Part shown: in pieces, positions 17,128-25,662 of the stretch
Numbering within the stretch: position 1 is the stretch's first letter
Layout: the number at the start of each line of letters is the position of its first letter
From: Erythrobacter ramosus
GTDB lineage: Bacteria; Pseudomonadota; Alphaproteobacteria; Sphingomonadales; Sphingomonadaceae
Reading direction: 5' to 3'
Length of the DNA: 64,000 bases
Assembly (NCBI RefSeq): GCF_009828055.1
Contig: NZ_WTYB01000002.1
Span: 1,054,001 to 1,118,000, forward strand
Made by a program: the position numbers and the translations under genes
The notes under the pieces: model-generated
Database searches by the model: none
What the model saw: the letters and a program-made list of their open reading frames with translations, nothing else
What the model was told of the DNA's origin: nothing

Positions 17128-20100
17128 TCAGAAGTCGAAGCGGGCAATGAAGGTGTAGCGGCGGTCATTGCGGAACACCGCACTGATCGGACGCGTTCCG
17201 TCATAGTCGATGACCGTTGACAGTTGGGTGGTCTCGTCGAGCAGGTTCACGCCCTGCACGCCCAGCTTGATGTTGTCGGTCAAGCTGTAAAGGATCGTCC
17301 CGTCAAGCTGGCCGCCGGCCTCCTGGAAGATCGGTGCGAACGGGAAAAGATCGTCCCGCTGCGTAACGAGGAAGGCGCTGCGCCAGTTATAGGCGGCACG
17401 CATCGACAGCGGCCCCTTTTCATAGAACAGCGTGGCGTTGACAGTATGCTTCGAAATCCCGGCAAGCGGCAGCTGACCGGAGAACGGGCCGTTGTTGAGC
17501 GGCTGGCCGCTCGAATTGACCGAGGGCGAACCAATGCCCGAGATGTTCGGGTTCGGGAAGTCACTGCCATCGACGTAGGTATACGTCACGGCCGTCCCAA
17601 GCCCGCTCAACAATCCGGGCAGGAAATCAAAGGTCTGCTGATAGGCCAGTTCGACACCCTTCAGAACGCCTGAGAGATCGTTGGCCGGACCATTGATGAT
17701 CACTTCCTCGGAATTGCCATTGGGCGGGTCGTAATTGACGAGGCCCGTTCCGTTAGTAACGATCCCCTTGATGTCCTTGACGAAGAATGCCGCGCTCAGC
17801 TGGCCGACCTTGCCGAAATACCACTCCGCGCTGAGATCGTAGTTCCACGATTCGGTCGGCCGCAAGTTGCGGTTCCCGGTCGACACGGAGAGCAGCGGCC
17901 CATCCGTCACACGGCCGCTGAAGCCCAACACCCCGCCTGCGTTGAACAGGTTCAGGTCGGGACGACTGATCCCCTTCGAAACCGCCGCCCGAACAACGAT
18001 CCCGCCGCCGTTGTCGTAGCGGACGTTGAAGGATGGCAGGAAGTGATCGAAGTTGATGTCGCGGGTGTCGCGGATGAGTTGACCGGTGTGCAACGCCGCA
18101 AATTCGGCAAGGCGTGAGCCGGTGAGCTGGCAGAAGACCTGCTGCGGAACGCCCGGGCCAGCCCCGCGGCAGGCGGCGGCGATTTCAGCCACCTGCACCG
18201 TGCCGTCACCGTTGCCGCCGACCGACGTCGCATCGAAGCGTGCCGGATCGGGGAACGCCAACAGCGAATTGTTGCTGACGTTTGTCCGAACGTAACGCAG
18301 GCCAATGTTCCCCGCGAGCGAAGCGCCTCCATCAAAATCGGCACCGAAATCAACGCGCGCATAGGCTGCCGAAGTGATTTCGGTGACATCCGAAACTTCC
18401 CCGGGGCAGAACGGACCGCACGCCACCGTCGTACCATCCAGCAATACACGGGTGCGGCCATTGACGCCGAGGTTGAAGCGTTCCGGGGACTGACCCAGGG
18501 TGCTGATTTGGTCCCACTGCTGATCTGTCACGCCCGACAGATATTCGCCAAGGAAGTCATCACCGCCATAGAAGAACGCACCGCCACCCGCGATCGGAGT
18601 GCTTGCTTCGCCCCGCTGGAAGTTGTCGGCGAACGGCGTGCGATACGCGGACGCATCGGGGACTTCATCGGTGAAGACACCACCCGCGATCGCGAATTCC
18701 TGCCCCGGCAGACCGGTGAAGAAGCGGCCCGGCCGAAAACCGCCGGTCGCAGCGCAGCCCGGACCTTCGTTCCACGGTGCACAGCCCGCACGCCCGGCCC
18801 AAGGCGCCGAAAGGTTGCCCCAGGTGCTGAAGTTAGTGTTGCGGTTGACACGATCGCGCGCCGCCCAGCGGCCGCCGACCTCGACCTTGCGGAAGAAACC
18901 ATCGTCGCTGAGGTCGTATTCGAGACTGCCCGCAAGGCTGAACAATTCGCCCTCGTTCGCCTCGCGGCTGTCGAGACCGAACCAGTAATAGTTATTGCGC
19001 CCGCTGGTGAAGTAATCGGTCAGTGCGCCGACCGGGGCCAAGAATTGGATATCCGGCGTCTTGCCCCCCAGATCGATGGCGATGTCACTCCAGGTGCTCA
19101 ACGCGCCGAATACCGCATCGCGGCGAAGGTTCGAGCTCAGGCTCTGCATCTCGATCTTGCCGCGGAAGCGCTCAGTGAAGTTCATCTTCGCATCGAACGA
19201 GATGTCCTGAGTGACCGAATTGACTTCACGCAGGAAGCGCAGCGAATCCGTGGGGATACCACCGCGCCCGAACGGGTTGGCATAGGCATTGCCGACATTC
19301 TGCGTGAGAATACCGCTGACGAAGTTGCCGTTCTCATCGAATTCGAAATTTGTACCCGGACGCGGCTGGTTCGTCGACACGCCATCGTCGATCCGGCCAA
19401 GCAGCGCAAATTCCTCCGTTGCAAAGCTCGTCTCCGAACGCAGGTATTCCAGCGTCATCACCAAGTCGCCATCAAGCGTTTCGAACTGGCCGATCGCCGA
19501 GATCGCCTCGCGATCGCGATCAAGTGTGGTCGAACGCACGTTGGCGAACTGCGGCACAACGACCGAGTTTGCTGGCGGGAAGTTTTCGGGCGTAAAGTTG
19601 GGCACATCACCGAACCCGCCCGAGTTGAGATTGAAAATGCGCGCACAGCCGCCGGAGAGGTCAGCCGGGCGATAGCAATAATCGACCAGCTGCGAGGCAT
19701 CAGTCCGGCTCTTCAGCTTCGACTTCGAATAGCTGAGCTGCAACCCAAAGGTGCCCTGTCCGGTATCGAAGGTATTGGAGGCCAGGATGTTGTAGGTCGG
19801 CGACCATTCCTGCCGCAGATCGCCGTAGTTCGCTTCGATCGATCCGGCGACGTGGAAGCCGCGCCTGTCGAGCGGCTTGCGGGTGACGAGATTGACCAGA
19901 CCCGCAATATGGCCTTCGATCTGGTCGGCAGTGATGTTCTTGTAGACTTCGACACGGCCCACAAGTTCGGGCGAAACGTCCTCGAAGCTCAGCGCACGGC
20001 CGCCATTGGCCGAGAAGATGTCGCGCCCGTTCAGCTGCGAACTGACAAAGGGCAGGCCACGAATGATCACGCCCGTGCCTTCGACCGAGAAGCGGGTTGG

Positions 20101-20451
20101 GTCAGACGTCTTTTCGAACCGGCCGATGTTGACGCCGGGGATACGCTGGAGCGTTTCCGCCACCGAACGGTCGGGCAGCGCGCCGATGTCTTCTGCCGAG
20201 ATCACGTCGACCACGGTATCGGCGTTGCGCTTGATGTTCTGGGCGGATTGCAGCGAGGCGCGGAAGCCGGTGACGATGATATCGCCTACTTCCTCTTCGG
20301 CGGCGGCATCAGCGGCTTCTTGCGCGGTGGCATCGGCGTCCTGCGCCCATGCAGGAGCCGCAGTCGCCGCGGAAATCGCCAGCGCCGATGCGGTGCCGAG
20401 TGCGAACAGGCGCCGACGCGGCGCAACACTAGCGGTGTTCATGTGTTTCAT
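17128..20451 (-). CDS. TonB-dependent receptor, probable beta-glucan oligosaccharide importer
   Basis: 1107 aa with a signal peptide (ALAISAATAAPAWAQ), a TonB box/plug start around DIIVTGFRASLQ, the plug motif VISAEDIGALPDRSVAETLQRIPGV (given in parts), and a long barrel ending RRYTFIARFDF with terminal Phe. The large size and the AQNIKRNADTVVDVISAEDIG-type plug mark the carbohydrate-oriented receptor class of sphingomonads, Caulobacter and Xanthomonas. GGGGAGAG stands just before the ATG at 20451. First gene of the operon with GH16, lacI and MFS; a LacI-type palindrome is 66 bases upstream. Substrate assignment comes from the glucanase neighbours. Confidence 0.92.
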   Translation of the reverse strand: MKHMNTASVAPRRRLFALGTASALAISAATAAPAWAQDADATAQEAADAAAEEEVGDIIVTGFRASLQSAQNIKRNADTVVDVISAEDIGALPDRSVAETLQRIPGVNIGRFEKTSDPTRFSVEGTGVIIRGLPFVSSQLNGRDIFSANGGRALSFEDVSPELVGRVEVYKNITADQIEGHIAGLVNLVTRKPLDRRGFHVAGSIEANYGDLRQEWSPTYNILASNTFDTGQGTFGLQLSYSKSKLKSRTDASQLVDYCYRPADLSGGCARIFNLNSGGFGDVPNFTPENFPPANSVVVPQFANVRSTTLDRDREAISAIGQFETLDGDLVMTLEYLRSETSFATEEFALLGRIDDGVSTNQPRPGTNFEFDENGNFVSGILTQNVGNAYANPFGRGGIPTDSLRFLREVNSVTQDISFDAKMNFTERFRGKIEMQSLSSNLRRDAVFGALSTWSDIAIDLGGKTPDIQFLAPVGALTDYFTSGRNNYYWFGLDSREANEGELFSLAGSLEYDLSDDGFFRKVEVGGRWAARDRVNRNTNFSTWGNLSAPWAGRAGCAPWNEGPGCAATGGFRPGRFFTGLPGQEFAIAGGVFTDEVPDASAYRTPFADNFQRGEASTPIAGGGAFFYGGDDFLGEYLSGVTDQQWDQISTLGQSPERFNLGVNGRTRVLLDGTTVACGPFCPGEVSDVTEITSAAYARVDFGADFDGGASLAGNIGLRYVRTNVSNNSLLAFPDPARFDATSVGGNGDGTVQVAEIAAACRGAGPGVPQQVFCQLTGSRLAEFAALHTGQLIRDTRDINFDHFLPSFNVRYDNGGGIVVRAAVSKGISRPDLNLFNAGGVLGFSGRVTDGPLLSVSTGNRNLRPTESWNYDLSAEWYFGKVGQLSAAFFVKDIKGIVTNGTGLVNYDPPNGNSEEVIINGPANDLSGVLKGVELAYQQTFDFLPGLLSGLGTAVTYTYVDGSDFPNPNISGIGSPSVNSSGQPLNNGPFSGQLPLAGISKHTVNATLFYEKGPLSMRAAYNWRSAFLVTQRDDLFPFAPIFQEAGGQLDGTILYSLTDNIKLGVQGVNLLDETTQLSTVIDYDGTRPISAVFRNDRRYTFIARFDF

Positions 20452-20516
20452 CTCTCCCCATGCCGCGCGACAGATTCGTGTCTGTAACTGCGGTCTGCGA
20501 GATATTCCTACCGCAT

Positions 20517-20534
20517 CTTGAGAGCGTTCTCAAG
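20517..20534. promoter_or_regulatory. LacI-type operator in the TonB receptor/halogenase divergent region
   Basis: CTTGAGAGCGTTCTCAAG is an 18-bp palindrome with a single mismatched pair. It sits 66 bases upstream of the TonB receptor start and about 100 bases upstream of the halogenase start, within the 185-base divergent intergenic region. It matches the site before the GH3 gene (13765-13780) over its 16-base core in 13 positions. It could control one or both divergent genes. Confidence 0.78.
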
Positions 20535-20636
20535 ACTTGTAATCTTGGGTTCATATTGCATTCTGGCAACACTTCGCGGGGTAGTGTATTCCCCGCGGGC
20601 ATAGCCCGCAGAGGCACGACCGGGATTGAGGAAAAC

Positions 20637-22148
20637 GTGGCAATAGAACGAATTATCATCGTCGGTGGCGGTACGGCCGGGTGGATGGCAGCAGCAGCCC
20701 TGTCGCGCATCAAGGCGGGGCGGGCTGTGGAAATCACACTCATTGAGTCCGAAGCCATCGGCACGGTCGGGGTTGGCGAGGCAACGATTCCACCCTTTGT
20801 GGGCTTTAACGATCTGCTCGGCATCAAGGAAAGCGAGATGCTGGCCGCGGTCGGCGGCACGTTCAAACTGGGCATCCAGTTCGAAAACTGGGGCAATCTG
20901 GGCGAAAGCTACATCCACCCCTTCGGCGCCTATGGCTACTCGATGGGCGGGATCAGCTTTCATCATGTGTGGCACCGCATGGCCAAGGCCGGGGACAAGC
21001 GCCCCATCCAAGTCTTCAACGTGGAAACGATGGCTGCCTATTTCGGCAAGTTCGCCCGCACCGAGGATTACGCGAGCGAAGATCTGCCGCCGGTCAATTA
21101 TGCCTATCACCTCGATGCCGGGCGTTATGCCGCGTTCCTGCGCCGCTTTGCGGAAGAACGCGGCGTGGTGCGGCAGGAAGGCAAGGTCGCCGATGTCGCG
21201 CTCGACCCTGAGAGCGGCTTTGTCACCGGAGTCACGCTGGACGATGGCCGCCAGTTTGCGGGCGACCTGTTCATCGATTGCTCGGGCTTCCGGGGCTTGC
21301 TGATCGAGCAGGCGCTGAAGACAGGCTATGACGACTGGAGCCAACATCTGCCCTGCAACCGTGCAGTGGCGCTGCCCTGCAAGCGTGACGACGGCAGCCC
21401 GCCCCCGCCCTTCACCCGCGCCACCGCGCATAGCGCCGGATGGCAATGGCAGGTGCCGCTGCAACACCGCAACGGAAACGGCCATGTCTATTGCTCCAGC
21501 TACATGGAAGACCAGCAGGCGCTCGACATCCTGCTCGGCAATATCGCGGGCAAACCGCAGGCGGAGCCCAATTGGCTGCGCTTTGTGACCGGGCGTCGCA
21601 AGAAGTTCTGGAACAAGAACGTCGTCGCCCTTGGGCTGGCGGCCGGCTTCATGGAGCCGCTGGAATCGACCTCGATCCACCTCATCAACACCGGGATAGA
21701 CAAGCTGATCTCGCTGCTTTCGCTCGATGGGATCACACAGGTGCAGGAGGATACCTTCAACCGCCTGACGGGCCGCGAATATGCCCGCATCCGCGACTTC
21801 CTGATCCTGCACTACAACGCCACACAGCGCACCGATTCCGACTTCTGGAATTACGTCCGCACGATGGACGTGCCGGACACGCTCAAGGAGAAGGTCGAGA
21901 TTTTCCGCGCCAACGGCCAGATCTTCCGCGAGGAGGACGAGCTGTTCACTGAAACCAGCTGGGCCGCGGTCATGATGGGTCAGGGGATCACCATGGGCGG
22001 GCACAATGCCATGGCCGACGCGCTCGATCCGGCCAAGACCCGCACAGAGGTGGACGAGATGGAAAGGTCGATCCGCTACCTCGTCCAGCATATGCCGGGG
22101 CATGGCGATTATCTGGCGCGCTATTGCCCCGCGCCGATCGCAGCGTGA
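20637..22148 (+). CDS. Flavin-dependent tryptophan halogenase family protein
   Basis: 503 aa from a GTG at 20637, preceded by GAGGAA; this start places the dinucleotide motif at the extreme N-terminus as usual. Visible features: the FAD motif GGGTAGWMAAAAL, the halogenase signature GVGEATIPPF, a Lys in GGTFKLGIQFENWG at the position of the essential lysine (Lys79 of PrnA), WQWQVP corresponding to the W-x-W-x-I-P motif, and MEPLESTSIHLI, where the Glu matches the second catalytic residue (Glu346 of PrnA). The family chlorinates or brominates tryptophan or other indoles using FADH2. Here it diverges from a glucan TonB receptor and no flavin reductase or secondary-metabolite genes are nearby, so the substrate is unknown and a non-tryptophan role is quite possible. 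Confidence 0.9.
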   Translation: MAIERIIIVGGGTAGWMAAAALSRIKAGRAVEITLIESEAIGTVGVGEATIPPFVGFNDLLGIKESEMLAAVGGTFKLGIQFENWGNLGESYIHPFGAYGYSMGGISFHHVWHRMAKAGDKRPIQVFNVETMAAYFGKFARTEDYASEDLPPVNYAYHLDAGRYAAFLRRFAEERGVVRQEGKVADVALDPESGFVTGVTLDDGRQFAGDLFIDCSGFRGLLIEQALKTGYDDWSQHLPCNRAVALPCKRDDGSPPPPFTRATAHSAGWQWQVPLQHRNGNGHVYCSSYMEDQQALDILLGNIAGKPQAEPNWLRFVTGRRKKFWNKNVVALGLAAGFMEPLESTSIHLINTGIDKLISLLSLDGITQVQEDTFNRLTGREYARIRDFLILHYNATQRTDSDFWNYVRTMDVPDTLKEKVEIFRANGQIFREEDELFTETSWAAVMMGQGITMGGHNAMADALDPAKTRTEVDEMERSIRYLVQHMPGHGDYLARYCPAPIAA

Positions 22149-22240
22149 CTCCCGTCTAGCGGGCGATTCTTGACAAACGCGGGCGGCGCTTGAAAGGGGA
22201 AGCGTTGCCCCTCTCCCGCTCGCCCCGAGGTTTCCCCGCC

Positions 22241-23035
22241 ATGACCCACGATCCGCACGGCTGGACCGCGCTGGTGCTGGCCGGACAGCGCCCGGGCGTT
22301 GACCCGGTGGCCGCCCATTTCGGGCTGGAGGCCAAGGCGCTGATGCCGGTCGCCGGTGAATTGATGCTGGGCCGGGTGCTGATGGCGCTGGCCGACACCC
22401 CGCAAGTCGCGCGGATCATTGTGCTGGCGCAAAACACGCTCAAGCTGAAAGCGCACCCCGATCTGGCCTGGGCGGTCGAAGAGCCGCGGATCACGTTCCA
22501 GGTTTCAGGCCCCACGATCAGCGGATCCGTTCTGGCGGCGGTGAACGATCCAGCGATCGGCCTACCGGTGCTAGTCACCACCGCCGACAATGTGATGCTC
22601 ACGCCTGCCACCCTTGCGGAATTCATCGCCGGTGCCGGGTCAAGTGATGTCAGCGTGGCGATGGTCGAGCGCGCCCGGTTGGAAGCTGCGGTCGGCCCGA
22701 ACCGGCGGACTTGGCTGACCTTCAAGGGCGGCGCTTACACCGGCGCGAACCTGTTCGCCCTGACTGCCCCGGCTGCACGCAATGCGCTGACGTTTTGGGA
22801 GCGGGTTGAGCAGGATCGCAAATCGGTGCTGCGGCTCGCCTCGCATTTTGGCCCGGTCTTGATGGCAAAGCTGCTGCTGCGGCGGATGACCGTCCACGAA
22901 GCGCTTGCGGCCGCAGGCACGAAGCTTGGCGCGAGCGCCGCGCCGGTGCTGCTCAGTGACGGGCGCATGGGGGTCGATGTCGACAAGGTCGAGGATCACG
23001 CGCTGGCCGAGCGGCTGCTGACGGCGCGGAACTGA
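22241..23035 (+). CDS. Nucleotidyltransferase (MobA-like NTP transferase fold)
   Basis: 264 aa from the ATG at 22241 (MTHDPHG). The N-terminus ALVLAGQRPGVDP is a variant of the nucleotide-binding LAGG-x-G-x-R loop, followed by KALMPVAGELMLGRVL (the usual K-x-L-x-P-v-x-G-x-p-m-l segment) and VLVTTADNVMLTP with the metal-binding D. Such enzymes join a sugar- or alditol-phosphate to CTP, GTP or UTP. It is the first of four tightly packed genes with a HAD phosphatase, a glycerophosphotransferase-like enzyme and a methyltransferase, so it probably makes the activated donor (perhaps a CDP-polyol). The nucleotide is not determined by the sequence alone. Confidence 0.78.
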   Translation: MTHDPHGWTALVLAGQRPGVDPVAAHFGLEAKALMPVAGELMLGRVLMALADTPQVARIIVLAQNTLKLKAHPDLAWAVEEPRITFQVSGPTISGSVLAAVNDPAIGLPVLVTTADNVMLTPATLAEFIAGAGSSDVSVAMVERARLEAAVGPNRRTWLTFKGGAYTGANLFALTAPAARNALTFWERVEQDRKSVLRLASHFGPVLMAKLLLRRMTVHEALAAAGTKLGASAAPVLLSDGRMGVDVDKVEDHALAERLLTARN

Positions 23036-23040
23036 CACCT

Positions 23041-23724
23041 GTGCAAGCCATCGCCCTCTACGATCTCGACCGCACGGTGACCCGCGCGCCGACATTTACC
23101 CCGTTCCTTGTTCACATGGCTGCAAGCGGCAACCCGCTACGGCTGCTCGGCGTGCCACTGTGGGTGCTGGCGATGCTGGGCTACAAGGCAAAATTCTACG
23201 GGAGAAAGCCGCTCAAGCAGTTCGGTCTCAACCTGCTTGTCGGGCGCAAGGTGCGCAATGGGCGCCTGCAACCCCGGATCGACGCTTTCGTCGCCGGGCA
23301 GCTGGCACGCAATATCCAGCCGGGCGCGCGTGCGCAGATCGCCGCCGACCGGGAAGCGGGCGTGCGCCTCGTCCTCGTCACCGCTGCACCGGAGATTTAC
23401 GCTGAGGCGTTGGCGCAGGCGCTGGGTTTCGAGGCCTGCATCGCCACCCGCCACCAGTGCGATGGTGCGGGCAACCTCCTCGCGCTGATCGACGGCGAGA
23501 ACAATTACGGCGCACATAAGGTCGCCCGCGTCGAGGCATGGCTGGCAGAGCAAAGTCTCGCCCGCGCGGATTGCCACCTCACCGCCTATACCGACCACGC
23601 CAGCGACGCGCCGATCCTGAACTATGCCGACACCGGCGTGCTGGTCGGCCGCTACGCCAAGGCCCAGCCCGGGTGGGCGCAGGCTGACTGGAGCGCGCCT
23701 GAAATGAGCCGGGCCGCCACATGA
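23041..23724 (+). CDS. HAD-superfamily phosphatase (subfamily IB-like)
   Basis: 227 aa, GTG start 5 bases after the nucleotidyltransferase. The catalytic motif ALYDLDRTVT near the N-terminus is the DxDxT signature (nucleophile Asp and acid/base Asp), VLVTAAP is motif II, and AYTDHASDAPIL is motif IV with its two metal-binding Asp. A helical cap domain lies between (about residues 20-110), the phosphoserine-phosphatase-like arrangement. It would remove a phosphate from a small phosphorylated intermediate of the same pathway. Its stop overlaps the next start by 4 bases. Confidence 0.85.
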   Translation: MQAIALYDLDRTVTRAPTFTPFLVHMAASGNPLRLLGVPLWVLAMLGYKAKFYGRKPLKQFGLNLLVGRKVRNGRLQPRIDAFVAGQLARNIQPGARAQIAADREAGVRLVLVTAAPEIYAEALAQALGFEACIATRHQCDGAGNLLALIDGENNYGAHKVARVEAWLAEQSLARADCHLTAYTDHASDAPILNYADTGVLVGRYAKAQPGWAQADWSAPEMSRAAT

Positions 23725-24893
23725 GCCGCATCTGCTTCCTGTTCAACCACGACCAGACGCATCAGTTGGCGCATTCGCTCCCCATCGCGATGGCGTTGGC
23801 GGCGCGGAGCGAGCACCGGATCGTGCTTGCTTACACCAAGCCCGCGATCAGGGCCGAGATTGAGCGGCAGGCGGAGCCCGCGCTGCTCGCCAAGGTGGAA
23901 CTGGTGCGGCTCACCCTCAAGCAGAGCGGATCGCAAGCGATCGCGAGCCTGCTCGAGCGACTGGTTCCGGCGCGTAAACTGCTCATCTACCGCGACAATC
24001 TCGATTTCTTTGCCAGCTTCGATGCGGTGGTGGTCTCGGAAAAGACCACGCTGCTGCTCAAGACCCTTTACGGGATGGACAAGGTTAAGCTGATCCACAC
24101 CCGCCACGGCGCAGGCGACCGGGCAATCGGCTTCAACAAGGAAAGCGCCGGTTTCGATCTGGTGCTCGTCTCCGGCCCCAAAATCCGCGACCGGCTGATC
24201 GCGGAAGCGGGGCTCACGCCGGAACAGATCGCGCTGGTCGGCTATCCCAAGTTCGATCTGTGCGCGAACAACCGTTTCGCGGATACCTTCCCCGCGCCCG
24301 AGCGGCCGACCGTGATCTACAACCCCCACCCCTCGCCCAAGCTATCGAGCTGGTTCAAGCATGGCGCGGCGGTGATCGCGGCATTCCGGAATCAGGATCG
24401 TTACAATCTGATCTTCGCGCCGCACGTGATGTTGTTTGAGCGCAAGTGGGTGGTCACGCTGGACCCGCCGAGCCTTGCACGGGTGGTGCCGCCTGGCGCA
24501 GGGTACCGCGCAGAACGCCGCATCCACATCGACACGGGCAGTGCCGCCAGCAGCGACATGAGCTACACCAACCGCGCGGACATCTACCTCGGTGATGTCA
24601 GCAGCCAGGTCTATGAGTTCCTGCGCGCGCCCCGTCCGTGCCTGTTCTTGAACTCGCATGGCGTGGATTGGCATGATGATCCCAACTACCTCCACTGGCG
24701 CGCGGGCTCGGTGCTGGATTCGCCCGCCCATCTGCTCGATGCGATAGATGCTGCGGTCGCTGCGCATCCCGACTATGCACCCACCCAACAGGCACTGATC
24801 GACGCGACCTTCTCTCTCAGCGAGCGCGCCTCGGCCGAGCGGGCGGCGGATGCGATTGGCGAATTTCTCGAAGGAACCAAGCCCCTTGGGTAG
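23721..24893 (+). CDS. CDP-glycerol glycerophosphotransferase-like (TagF/TarB-type) transferase
   Basis: 390 aa, soluble. The C-terminal half carries the features of the TagF/TagB fold: LIHTRHGAGDRAIGF (catalytic His region), VGYPKFD, VIYNPHPSPK, and RADIYLGDVSSQVYEFL, equivalent to the 'tDv.itDySSv.fe' donor-site motif. In teichoic-acid enzymes this fold moves glycerol- or ribitol-phosphate from a CDP donor. In a Gram-negative alphaproteobacterium it would more likely decorate a capsule, lipid or glycan with an alditol-phosphate. It overlaps the HAD gene by 4 bases and the FkbM gene by 44, so all are one operon. Confidence 0.72.
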   Translation: MSRICFLFNHDQTHQLAHSLPIAMALAARSEHRIVLAYTKPAIRAEIERQAEPALLAKVELVRLTLKQSGSQAIASLLERLVPARKLLIYRDNLDFFASFDAVVVSEKTTLLLKTLYGMDKVKLIHTRHGAGDRAIGFNKESAGFDLVLVSGPKIRDRLIAEAGLTPEQIALVGYPKFDLCANNRFADTFPAPERPTVIYNPHPSPKLSSWFKHGAAVIAAFRNQDRYNLIFAPHVMLFERKWVVTLDPPSLARVVPPGAGYRAERRIHIDTGSAASSDMSYTNRADIYLGDVSSQVYEFLRAPRPCLFLNSHGVDWHDDPNYLHWRAGSVLDSPAHLLDAIDAAVAAHPDYAPTQQALIDATFSLSERASAERAADAIGEFLEGTKPLG

Positions 24894-25662
24894 TCTCACC
24901 GATTTCTGGCGTTACGGCGTGGTCAAGACAGCGCGCAAGCTGAAGGCCGCCGCACTATCGCCGGTGCTGGCCGCGCGCGGCGATGGTCCGGTGCGCTCGG
25001 CTTACGGCGTGCTGATGGTGCCCAACTGGCAGGACACCACGTTCCGCTATTGCATCTTCGGCACCTATGGCAGCGACTTGTCCGATCTGCTTCTGGGACA
25101 GCGGGAGCCATTCGTGTTTGTCGATATCGGCGCCAATCAGGGGCTCTATTCGCTGATCGCCGCGCAGAACCCCAAGTGCCGCCAGATCATCGCCTTTGAG
25201 CCCGTTCCAGTGACCCACGCGCGGCTAGCGGCGAATGTGGGGCTGAATGGCGGGGCGGAGCGCACGGTGTTGCACATGCTCGCCATCGCCGACAGCGTGG
25301 GCGAGGTTGAAATCAGCGTCGCGGAAGGTCACACCGGCACGGCAACGCTGGCAGGGCGCGAGGGACAGAGTGGTGGCGGCGGCGTGGTGATCCACACCAT
25401 CGACGCCCCGCTGGTCGATCCGCTGCTGGCGGGCGAACTCCCGATGTTCGTGAAGATCGACGTCGAAGGGCTGGAGTCGGTGGTCATCGCCGAACTCGCC
25501 AAGACCAAGGCTGTCGCCCGCGTTGAGGCGATCTTCTACGAGGTCGATAACCGCTGGGCCAGCGCTCGCGAGATCGAGACTCTCCTACGTGCCAGCGGCT
25601 TTACACGCTTCGCCAAGTACGGGCGCGGCCACCACTACGACGTGCTGGCGACGCGCTCCTGA
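24850..25662 (+). CDS. FkbM-family SAM-dependent methyltransferase
   Basis: 270 aa from the ATG at 24850. FVDIGANQGLYSLIAA is the SAM-binding glycine motif, IIAFEPVPVTHARLAANVGLN the second acidic motif, and MFVKIDVEGLESVVIAEL the family hallmark near the C-terminus. FkbM proteins usually O-methylate sugars or polyketides. A TTG at 24886, preceded by AAGGA at good spacing, is an alternative start that would remove most of the overlap with the previous gene. It closes the nucleotidyltransferase/HAD/TagF-like operon and may cap its product by methylation. Its end overlaps the convergent flavoprotein gene by 28 bases. Confidence 0.88.
   Translation: MRLANFSKEPSPLGSLTDFWRYGVVKTARKLKAAALSPVLAARGDGPVRSAYGVLMVPNWQDTTFRYCIFGTYGSDLSDLLLGQREPFVFVDIGANQGLYSLIAAQNPKCRQIIAFEPVPVTHARLAANVGLNGGAERTVLHMLAIADSVGEVEISVAEGHTGTATLAGREGQSGGGGVVIHTIDAPLVDPLLAGELPMFVKIDVEGLESVVIAELAKTKAVARVEAIFYEVDNRWASAREIETLLRASGFTRFAKYGRGHHYDVLATRS

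Noticed and set aside
18508-20487. 659-codon open frame opposite the TonB receptor
   Set aside because: Antisense shadow of the receptor; composition is low-information and there is no ribosome binding site or known motif.
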